DNA from: Paenibacillus sp. CF384
GTDB taxonomy: Bacteria > Bacillota > Bacilli > Paenibacillales > Paenibacillaceae
Assembly: GCF_900106745.1 (NCBI RefSeq)
Contig: NZ_FNNV01000009.1
Coordinates: 186,001 to 250,000 of the forward strand
Direction: 5' to 3'
DNA length: 64,000 nucleotides
A program made the translations under genes and the position numbers. Numbering within the stretch: position 1 is the first letter of the stretch; each line of letters starts with the position of its first letter. The notes under the pieces are model-generated. The model searched no databases. It was not told where the DNA came from and saw only the letters and a program-made list of their open reading frames with translations. This document shows, in pieces, positions 43,537-50,793 of this stretch.

Positions 43537-44475
43537 ATGAAAAAGGCATTACTAATTGTTGTAGCACTGATGTTGACAATCGGTTTGGCGGCTTGCGGCT
43601 CGAAGAACGAGGGTAGCACGAACTCCAACTCACAAAATAGCGGTACGAATAACGCAGGCGCAGGTGAAGCACTAAGCGGTTCCATTCTTGCAACGGGATC
43701 ATCGGCACTTCAACCACTGGTTGAACAAGTATCCAAGAAGTTCATGGAAGACGCGAAATACGCCGGCGTTACGGTTCAAGTTCAAGGCGGCGGCAGCGGT
43801 ACAGGGCTGACTCAAGTATCCGGCGGTCAAGCAACAATCGGTAACTCCGATATCTTCGCTGAAGAGAAGTTCACGGATGCTGACGCAGACAAAGCCAAAG
43901 AATTGGTGGACCATCAAGTAGCGGTCGTAGCTATGGCAACTGTAATCAATAAAGACATCGCAGTGGACAACCTGACTAAACAACAGCTGGTTGACATCTT
44001 TACTGGTAAAGTGAAGAACTGGAAAGAAGTCGGCGGCGCAGATGAGAAAATCACAATCGTTAACCGTCCGGGCAGCTCAGGCACACGTAAAACATTCGAG
44101 AAATACGCGCTTGGCACGAAATCCGAAGATGTACAAGGCTCCATCCAAGAAGATTCTTCAGGTACAGTTAAGAAGCTTGTTGCTGAAACACCGGGCGCTA
44201 TCGGTTACCTGGCACTGTCCTACATCGATGACACTGTAAAAACTGTGAAATATGAAGGCGTAGAAGCAACAGAAGCAAACATCGTTTCCGGCACTTATCC
44301 GGTATGGGCTTATGAGCACATGTACACCAAAGGCGAGCCGGATGCAGCAACGAAAGCATTCCTTGATTACATGACTAGCGATGAAGTTCAAAACGGTGAC
44401 GTTGTAGAGCTTGGTTACATTCCAATGAATAAAATGCAAGTGAAACGCGATGTTGACGGCAATATCACGAAATAA
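43537..44475 (+). CDS. pstS: phosphate-binding lipoprotein PstS (copy 2)
   Basis: 312 residues. Lipoprotein signal MKKALLIVVALMLTIGL with lipobox LAAC (Cys20), then a Ser/Asn-rich linker. Phosphate loops: ATGSSALQPL, IGNSDIFAEEKF and GSSGTRKTF; VKNWKEVGGADEKI is the hinge block. GGAAGGAG precedes the ATG. Clearly homologous to copy 1 but lipid-anchored and with a longer C-terminus (QVKRDVDGNITK). Confidence 0.94.
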   Translation: MKKALLIVVALMLTIGLAACGSKNEGSTNSNSQNSGTNNAGAGEALSGSILATGSSALQPLVEQVSKKFMEDAKYAGVTVQVQGGGSGTGLTQVSGGQATIGNSDIFAEEKFTDADADKAKELVDHQVAVVAMATVINKDIAVDNLTKQQLVDIFTGKVKNWKEVGGADEKITIVNRPGSSGTRKTFEKYALGTKSEDVQGSIQEDSSGTVKKLVAETPGAIGYLALSYIDDTVKTVKYEGVEATEANIVSGTYPVWAYEHMYTKGEPDAATKAFLDYMTSDEVQNGDVVELGYIPMNKMQVKRDVDGNITK

Positions 44476-44502
44476 GCAATCCTAAACAAATAGCACAGTC
44501 AT

Positions 44503-44527
44503 TAGAGGTGGATACACTCCGCCTCTA
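44503..44527 (+). other. intercistronic hairpin pstS-pstC (copy 2)
   Basis: TAGAGGTGGA pairs with TCCGCCTCTA (one G-T) around a 5-nt loop, no T-run. It occupies the same place as the hairpin in the first operon though the sequence differs. Confidence 0.6.
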
Positions 44528-44568
44528 CTTGCCTGTCATGAGAATGTCAGTTGAAGGAGAGAAGATTC

Positions 44569-45507
44569 ATGGAGCAGCCCGCTCGTACAAATAAGAAACG
44601 GATTCAAACGGGGAAGACAACTAGAACATTCGTGAAACCGCATGTCATGGAGGAATGGGTAGGTAAAGTTTATACAGCGCTTTGTATTCTAGTCCTCGTC
44701 ATCACGATCGCTGCTATTGTCTATTTCGTTTCTTCCCGTGGTTTGACTACGTTTATTATGGATGGCGTTAGCCTCGGCGGGCTGCTTAGCGGCTTGAAAT
44801 GGGATCCGGAAGGTGATATTCCGCTTTATGGCGCACTGCCATTCATCTTCGGATCGTTTAGTACTTCGCTTCTTGCGGCTTTGATCGCAGCGCCTCTTGG
44901 CATCTGCGCAGCCGTGTTTATGACGCAAATCATGCCTGGTATCGGTAAAAAAGTGCTGCAGCCGGTTATTGAGCTGCTCGCTGGTATTCCATCGGTTGTT
45001 TTCGGATTTGTTGGTCTTAGTATTGTTGTACCTGCGCTCCGGGCTTTATTCCCGGGCCAAGGGATTGGAATTGCAGCGGGATCCATCGTGCTCTCGCTCA
45101 TGATTTTGCCAACGGTAACAACGATTGCTACGGATGCACTGGCTGCATTGCCTCGCGGTTTGAAGGAAGCTTCCTTTGCGCTGGGTGCTACTCGCTGGCA
45201 GACGATTTACCGGACTGTTCTTCCTACTACGTTGCCGGCGCTCTTAACGGGGGTTGTTCTCGGGATGTCCCGTGCCTTCGGTGAAGCATTGGCTGTACAG
45301 ATGGTCATCGGTAACTCGCCGCATATCCCGCATTCGTTGTTTGAATCAGCATCGACGCTGACGAGTGTCATTACACTCGATATGGGTAACACGGTTATGG
45401 GCTCTACGCACAACAATGCGTTGTGGTCGCTCGCCCTTATCCTGCTTAGCATGACTTTTGTATTTGTATTCATAGTCCGCTTCTTGGAAAGGAGAAACCA
45501 ACGATGA
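44569..45507 (+). CDS. pstC: phosphate ABC transporter permease PstC (copy 2)
   Basis: 312 residues. Basic cytoplasmic N-terminus, first helix at ~39-58, then ELLAGIPSVVFGFVGLSI, the ATPase loop GLKEASFALGATRWQT and GMSRAFGEALAVQMVIGN. ATG 44569 follows AAGGAGAG; a TTG six codons earlier lies in that site. The stop overlaps the pstA start (ATGA). Confidence 0.93.
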   Translation: MEQPARTNKKRIQTGKTTRTFVKPHVMEEWVGKVYTALCILVLVITIAAIVYFVSSRGLTTFIMDGVSLGGLLSGLKWDPEGDIPLYGALPFIFGSFSTSLLAALIAAPLGICAAVFMTQIMPGIGKKVLQPVIELLAGIPSVVFGFVGLSIVVPALRALFPGQGIGIAAGSIVLSLMILPTVTTIATDALAALPRGLKEASFALGATRWQTIYRTVLPTTLPALLTGVVLGMSRAFGEALAVQMVIGNSPHIPHSLFESASTLTSVITLDMGNTVMGSTHNNALWSLALILLSMTFVFVFIVRFLERRNQR

Positions 45508-46391
45508 ACGCCAAAACCGCAGATCGTATCGCCACAGGTGTTATTGTCGCCGTAGCCTCACTTATCGTTCTTATTTTGGCTGGATTGCTCGGTTATATCC
45601 TCTTCCGCGGGGTAGGACATATCAGTTTTCATTTCTTGACCTCCGCTCCACAGACCATTAAGGCCGGAGGCGGCATAGGACCGCAGCTCTTCAATTCCTT
45701 GTTCTTGCTTGTATTGACACTGATCATTACGATTCCGCTCGGACTTGGCGCCGGGATTTATATGAGTGAATATGCGAAACCGGGTCGTCTAACAGACTCC
45801 ATCCGTTTGGTTGTCGAAGTGCTCTCGTCTTTCCCATCCATCGTTGTTGGTTTGTTTGGACTTCTAGTTATCGTTAACTTGTTCGGCTTTGGGTTCTCCC
45901 TATTCTCCGGCGCACTGGCGCTGACGGTGTTCAACCTGCCGCTAATGGTACGGATTACAGAGCAATCGCTCAGCGGCGTACCGCGTGAGCAGAAGGAAGC
46001 CAGCTTGGCGCTGGGGTTGTCGCGCTGGAAGACGATCACATCCGTTATGCTTCCGATCGCTATGCCCACGATTGTAACAGGCACGATTCTTGCTTCGGGC
46101 CGTGTATTCGGTGAAGCGGCTGCGCTGCTCTTCACAGCCGGCATGAGCTCGCCGCGCCTGGATTTCACCAATTGGAATCCGCTGAGCCCATTCTCGCCGC
46201 TGAATCCGTTCCGTCCGGCTGAGACGCTTGCGGTGCATATTTGGAAAATTAACAGTGAAGGCTTGGCTCCGGATGCAGCAGAGATTGCTGCCGGTGCATC
46301 TGCTGTCTTGCTCATAATGGTTCTATTGTTCAACTTCTCCGCCAGATGGTTTGGCAGATACTTGCATCGTAGATTTACAGCAACCAAATAG
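45504..46391 (+). CDS. pstA: phosphate ABC transporter permease PstA (copy 2)
   Basis: 295 residues. Marks: AGGGIGPQLFNSLFLL, EVLSSFPSIVVGLFG, the loop EQKEASLALGLSRWKT and GRVFGEAAALLFTAG. It carries a longer periplasmic loop rich in Pro/Asn/Ser (NWNPLSPFSPLNPF) than copy 1. Coupled to pstC by a 4-bp overlap and directly followed by pstB, the standard order. Confidence 0.93.
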   Translation: MNAKTADRIATGVIVAVASLIVLILAGLLGYILFRGVGHISFHFLTSAPQTIKAGGGIGPQLFNSLFLLVLTLIITIPLGLGAGIYMSEYAKPGRLTDSIRLVVEVLSSFPSIVVGLFGLLVIVNLFGFGFSLFSGALALTVFNLPLMVRITEQSLSGVPREQKEASLALGLSRWKTITSVMLPIAMPTIVTGTILASGRVFGEAAALLFTAGMSSPRLDFTNWNPLSPFSPLNPFRPAETLAVHIWKINSEGLAPDAAEIAAGASAVLLIMVLLFNFSARWFGRYLHRRFTATK

Positions 46392-46406
46392 GGAAGGGTG
46401 ACGAAC

Positions 46407-47165
46407 ATGCAAACAGAAGGATTGGTAGCCAAAGACCTTCGTGTATTCTACGGAGAGAAGGAAGCAATCAAGGGCGTATCGCTCGCATTCGCCCCGCGTG
46501 AAGTAACGGCACTAATCGGACCTTCAGGCTGCGGTAAATCCACATTTCTGCGCAGCTTGAACCGAATGAATGATACAATTGATGGTGTACGTACGTCCGG
46601 AGAGATCTGGATGGACGGCGAGAACGTGAATGAAGCCGGTGTCGATGTGGTTCTACTGCGCCAAAAAATCGGTATGGTTTGGCAGCGTCCGAACCCGTTT
46701 CATAAGTCCATTTATGAGAATATCGCATTCGGACCGCGTTACCATGGGGTGCGGAACAAGAAGCAGCTGGACGAAATCGTTGAGGATTGCCTGCGTAAAG
46801 CGGCTCTGTGGGATGAAACCAAAGATCGACTTCACAATTCAGCGCTTGCACTTTCAGGCGGCCAACAGCAGCGTCTATGTATCGCTCGTTCGATTGCCGT
46901 TAAACCGAAAGTCATCTTGATGGATGAGCCTGCATCCGCACTCGATCCGGTATCGACTGCGAAGGTAGAGGAATTGATTTCGGAGCTGAAGCAGGATTTC
47001 AGCATCGTCATCGTGACTCACAATATGCATCAAGCAGCAAGGGTGTCGGATAAGACCGCGTTCTTCTATATGGGCAAAGTCGTGGAGTATGATCAAACGG
47101 ACAAAATCTTCACGAATCCTTCCGAGAAAGCTACCGATGATTACATATCGGGACGTTTCGGGTAA
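46407..47165 (+). CDS. pstB: phosphate ABC transporter ATP-binding protein PstB (copy 2)
   Basis: 252-residue ATPase. Walker [11 protein letters not shown]-loop [11 protein letters not shown], signature LSGGQQQRL, Walker [13 protein letters not shown], His switch IVTHNM. ATG 46407 follows GGAAGGGTGA; an in-frame GTG at 46398 overlaps that site. Diverged from copy 1 in the Q-loop, so the two are not a very recent duplication. Confidence 0.95.
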   Translation: MQTEGLVAKDLRVFYGEKEAIKGVSLAFAPREVTALIGPSGCGKSTFLRSLNRMNDTIDGVRTSGEIWMDGENVNEAGVDVVLLRQKIGMVWQRPNPFHKSIYENIAFGPRYHGVRNKKQLDEIVEDCLRKAALWDETKDRLHNSALALSGGQQQRLCIARSIAVKPKVILMDEPASALDPVSTAKVEELISELKQDFSIVIVTHNMHQAARVSDKTAFFYMGKVVEYDQTDKIFTNPSEKATDDYISGRFG

Positions 47166-47187
47166 TCCATCACAGGAGGCGACGAAG

Positions 47188-47847
47188 ATGATCAAGCGTA
47201 AAGAGCTGGACGAGGGATTGGAGCTTCTGAGACAGAAGCTCATCGAGATGGGGAACCGCGTCGAATTGGGACTGGCCAGCGCGATGAAGGCGCTAGAGGA
47301 AGTGGATGTCGATGCGGCACGTACCATTATTGCGGAAGACATTAAGCTGAATCAGCTGGAAGAGAGCATTGACGAGATCGGCGCTCGTATGATTGCGACG
47401 CAGCAACCGGTGGCGAAGGATTTGAGGCGCGTGCTGATCGCCTTCAAGATGGCTGCTGATCTGGAGCGAATGGGCGATCTTACCGTCGATATCGCGAAGG
47501 TCGTCGTACGTCTTGAAGGACAGACGCTCATGAAGCCGCTCGTTGATCTGCCCCGCATGGCTGAAATTGCCGGTCAGATGATCAGCGAATCGATCCAATC
47601 TTATGTACAGGAAAATGTAAATCTCGCTTGCAAGATGGCAAAGGACGACGATCAAGTGGATGCGCTGTTTGCGGAAGTGATCCGTGATTTGTTCGCCGTC
47701 ATGATTGAGAATCCGAAGACCATCTCACAAGGCAGCTTGATCAGCTTCGTCGGCCGCTATATTGAGCGGATCGCCGACCATGCCACGAATATCGGCGAAA
47801 GCGTTGTCTTTCTCGTGACGGGCAAACGTCCGGATTTGAATATGTAA
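47188..47847 (+). CDS. phoU: phosphate transport regulator PhoU (copy 2)
   Basis: 219 residues, two PhoU repeats (LRRVLIAFKMAADLERMGDL and YIERIADHATNIGES). ATG 47188 follows AGGAGG; a longer frame starting within pstB is ignored. It ends the second pst operon at a terminator. The family controls the Pst importer and the PhoR-type kinase; no phoPR genes are in the window. Confidence 0.93.
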   Translation: MIKRKELDEGLELLRQKLIEMGNRVELGLASAMKALEEVDVDAARTIIAEDIKLNQLEESIDEIGARMIATQQPVAKDLRRVLIAFKMAADLERMGDLTVDIAKVVVRLEGQTLMKPLVDLPRMAEIAGQMISESIQSYVQENVNLACKMAKDDDQVDALFAEVIRDLFAVMIENPKTISQGSLISFVGRYIERIADHATNIGESVVFLVTGKRPDLNM

Positions 47848-47856
47848 TACGTTGGA

Positions 47857-47895
47857 AAACCGGTGCTGCGCATATTGCGAGGCACCGGTTTTTTT
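47857..47895 (+). terminator. terminator of second pst operon
   Basis: AAACCGGTGC and GCACCGGTTT form a 10-bp stem followed by a T-run that overlaps the first box of the next promoter. Confidence 0.85.
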
Positions 47896-47946
47896 ACGTG
47901 CAGTTAACAATAGGACAATACTTCCATCACACTTTATTCCTACAAT
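47893..47946 (+). promoter_or_regulatory. Pho-type promoter of the GGDEF-EAL pair
   Basis: Boxes TTTACG (47893), TTAACA (47904), ACAATA (47915, weak) and ATCACA (47926) step by 11 bp; -10-like TACAAT is at 47941-47946, 15 bp after the start of the last box, the same geometry as the pst promoters. Confidence 0.55.
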
Positions 47947-47993
47947 GGTACATAAGGGATAGTCAAAAAGACTCACGCCTAAGAGGGATTCAT

Positions 47994-49511
47994 ATGAACG
48001 AAATCAGCTATGGATTATTAGACAAAACAATGCTGCATCGTTTACAGGAGAATTGGCATCAAGGTGGCATTGGTGTGATTGCCTTGCAGCTGCTTCAGGG
48101 TACTCCTGTCTCGGTTGTCGAGGTTTTGGATGAATGGGTGATGGAACAAGAAGGGCTTATTTGGCACAGCACGATGGGAGACGACCGGTTCTATTTCTTA
48201 GCTTGCGGCCTGGGGGCATCCAAGGAGCTGGAGTTAAGGCTTCAAGTCGGGATCGATGAGTTGAAGATGAAATTTTGCAAAGCCTTCGAGGCAAACCGGA
48301 TCGCGAATGTGAAAGAGCTGGATGGGAAACCGGATTTTGCAGTAGGACATGCTGTTTCTTATCCTTCAGCGGTGAACGGCCGCTCGATTGAAGCTAGTAT
48401 GTATGAAGCCATTAAGGAAGCCTACGGGATGGTGGTCCGTTTCAGGTCGGGGGAGCGGGATGAGCAGCAGGAACAGGAGCAACAGGAGCAACAGCAAACG
48501 CAGCAACAGCAGGAAACTTACTTTAGCAATGTCCCATCTTATGTGACGATCGGGTCATTAGCGAAGACAGTGCCGATATTTGCGCCGGGTTCGCTCGTTT
48601 CCGACCTTTCTCGGATGTTCGAATCCAATCCCCATATTCAAGGTGCGGTTGTTGTGCAAGAAGGCCGGCCGATCGGGCTTGTGATGAAAGAAAATATGAA
48701 TCAGCTGCTGGCAGGGCAATTTGGTCTGCCGCTCTATTGGAATCGGGCGATTGCCCGAATTATGGACAAGGAAGCGCTTGTCGTGGATGCAGAGCTGCCT
48801 GTGGAGCAAGTTGTCCAACTTGCCATGGCAAGGGATATCTCCCGTCTCTATCATCTTGTTCTTATTACGCGCGGCGACAAATTTGTCGGGGCAGCATCGG
48901 TGCGCTCGATTCTGGAGTGCATGACACAGCTGCGAACCGAGGAAGCGCGGACTGCGAACCCGCTTACGGGACTGCCGGGCAATGCGTCTATTCAGCGCGA
49001 AATGCAAAGGCGGATCGATGCAGGCAGACCGTTCACGATTATTTATGCGGATTTGGATTATTTCAAATGGTTTAACGATTGCTTCGGGTTCAGCCAAGGG
49101 GATGCGCTGATTCGGTTTCTCGCGTCCGTCCTTCAGGAGGTCGCACAGGTTGGCGGGAAACGGGATGATTTTATCGGACATATCGGCGGGGATGATTTCA
49201 TCATGCTGACGGATCGATTGGAATCGGAGAAGCTGTGTCGTCTGCTGCTTGCAAGGTTCGATAGCGGCGTTAGATCTTATTATGGGTCTGCTCATGTACC
49301 GAGCGTTGTTGACCGGAGCGGTGTGGCCGTGCAGCAAGAGGGCGTCACGTTATCGTTGTCGCTGCTCAGCTGGAATGGGACCATGCCATTAACGACAGCC
49401 ATTATTTCACAAGCGGCAGCGCGGGTAAAGAAGCAGGCGAAAGGGATTCGCGGCAGTGCCTATGTTGCCAGCGATGTATTCGGAGAGCAGCTGGGAGAGG
49501 GAATGACGTGA
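47994..49511 (+). CDS. CBS-domain GGDEF protein (putative diguanylate cyclase)
   Basis: 505 residues, no membrane segment. Residues ~1-150 look like a decayed GGDEF-type domain (GDDRFYFLACGL, then AVGHAVSYPSAVNGRS and MYEAIKEAYG). A Gln-rich linker (~158-180) leads to a CBS pair (~182-315: PIGLVMKENM, NRAIARIMDKEALVV). The C-terminal GGDEF domain has YADLDYFKWFND and GGDDF (398-402), Asp replacing the fourth-position Glu; the RxxD inhibitory site is KxxD. Activity is plausible, not certain. AAGAGGG precedes ATG 47994. Its stop overlaps the EAL gene start. A Pho-type promoter lies upstream. Confidence 0.85.
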   Translation: MNEISYGLLDKTMLHRLQENWHQGGIGVIALQLLQGTPVSVVEVLDEWVMEQEGLIWHSTMGDDRFYFLACGLGASKELELRLQVGIDELKMKFCKAFEANRIANVKELDGKPDFAVGHAVSYPSAVNGRSIEASMYEAIKEAYGMVVRFRSGERDEQQEQEQQEQQQTQQQQETYFSNVPSYVTIGSLAKTVPIFAPGSLVSDLSRMFESNPHIQGAVVVQEGRPIGLVMKENMNQLLAGQFGLPLYWNRAIARIMDKEALVVDAELPVEQVVQLAMARDISRLYHLVLITRGDKFVGAASVRSILECMTQLRTEEARTANPLTGLPGNASIQREMQRRIDAGRPFTIIYADLDYFKWFNDCFGFSQGDALIRFLASVLQEVAQVGGKRDDFIGHIGGDDFIMLTDRLESEKLCRLLLARFDSGVRSYYGSAHVPSVVDRSGVAVQQEGVTLSLSLLSWNGTMPLTTAIISQAAARVKKQAKGIRGSAYVASDVFGEQLGEGMT

Positions 49512-50680
49512 CATTAACTAGAGAAACCAATCAGATGGGCATTATATATTTTGCTTGGCAGGGCAAAGCGATCGAGCAGGAAGACGTAAAGGTAAAACTG
49601 GATGCAAAGTGGCGGCGTTTCGCTGAACAAGTCATGACGGAGCAAGATTCGGTCAGTACAACCGGACTTTCGAAGCTATGGCTGCGCGATGATCTGTTCG
49701 TATGCCTTTCTCTCCCTCCTACGCGGTGCGGTTCACCGGAAGAGGAATTGCTAACGATAGGCAGCAGATTGAAGCTCGACTGGGAAGAGAGGTTTATGGC
49801 CGCTGAGTTCGGCGGTGCGATTCCGGAGCTAAAGCTCCATGCAGGTGTTTCCTTCTTGAACGGCGGCATCGTGTCAGAGGAGGAGCGGCTGTACGATGGC
49901 ATTAAACGCGCGATTATCCATGGACAGCCTACCGGCGCGACGGAGCGCAGCTTGAAGCGCAGAGCACTGGAACAAATTCTCATGGAGCGGCTCATACATC
50001 CGGTCTATCAGCCGATTATCTCGCTGCAATGCGGAACCGAGGCTGCCTACGGATATGAGGCGCTTTCTCGCTTACCCGATAAACGCTGGTTTGACGGACC
50101 GCTGCAGCTGTTTGATTTTGCCTCCGAGGAGGGGCTGACTTACTCCCTGGACCTGCTGGCTCGGGAGCGTGCGATCGAAGGAAGTGCAGGATTGACTGCC
50201 GGGCAGAAGCTATTCATCAATATTACCGCTAAGATCATGAATGACCCATCCTTCACAACAGGGCGCACCATGCTGCTGCTGGAGAAGTATGGGCTGTCTC
50301 CGCATCATGTCGTGTTCGAAATTACGGAGCGCAGCTCCATTGAGGATTTTGGTGCGGCGAAGAAGATTCTGCAGCATTACCGTACGCAAGGTTACCAGAT
50401 TGCCATTGACGACGCGGGGGCAGGTTACTCGTCGCTGCAGTCCATCGTAGAGCTGGAGCCGGATTATATCAAAATCGATCGCTCCCTCATTCATGGCATC
50501 CATCAGGACGGCATGAAGGCCCATTTGGTCCAAACGTTTACGGAGCTGGCTGCCAAAATGGGCATCTCGCTGGTTGCGGAAGGGATCGAGGAAGAGAGCG
50601 AGCTTCAATATATCAAGTCCATTGGCGTTCACTACGCCCAAGGGTACCTGCTTGGCAGACCGCAGCCTTCTATTGCTTAA
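49508..50680 (+). CDS. EAL-domain protein (putative c-di-GMP phosphodiesterase)
   Basis: 390 residues, GTG start overlapping the previous stop (GTGA). Residues ~1-140 again look like a decayed GGDEF-type domain (DDLFVCLSL, LKLHAGVSFLNGG, LYDGIKRAI). The EAL domain keeps the catalytic set: EAL at 184-186, Asn in LFINITAK, Glu in VFEITERSS, Asp-Asp in AIDDAGAGYSSL, Lys in YIKIDRSL and Glu in LVAEGIEEESE. Likely cleaves c-di-GMP. Coupled to the GGDEF gene, it may form an opposing pair under phosphate control. Confidence 0.9.
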   Translation: MTLTRETNQMGIIYFAWQGKAIEQEDVKVKLDAKWRRFAEQVMTEQDSVSTTGLSKLWLRDDLFVCLSLPPTRCGSPEEELLTIGSRLKLDWEERFMAAEFGGAIPELKLHAGVSFLNGGIVSEEERLYDGIKRAIIHGQPTGATERSLKRRALEQILMERLIHPVYQPIISLQCGTEAAYGYEALSRLPDKRWFDGPLQLFDFASEEGLTYSLDLLARERAIEGSAGLTAGQKLFINITAKIMNDPSFTTGRTMLLLEKYGLSPHHVVFEITERSSIEDFGAAKKILQHYRTQGYQIAIDDAGAGYSSLQSIVELEPDYIKIDRSLIHGIHQDGMKAHLVQTFTELAAKMGISLVAEGIEEESELQYIKSIGVHYAQGYLLGRPQPSIA

Positions 50681-50793
50681 TCTAATGATGGAATGGGGGA
50701 TAATCGCGTCAACTCAGCAATCTGCCTGGGAAAGTGTGTTCGCTTTATGCTATGATAAGCACTAGGAATAATAAGGTGAGGTGTGCTTGTCGG

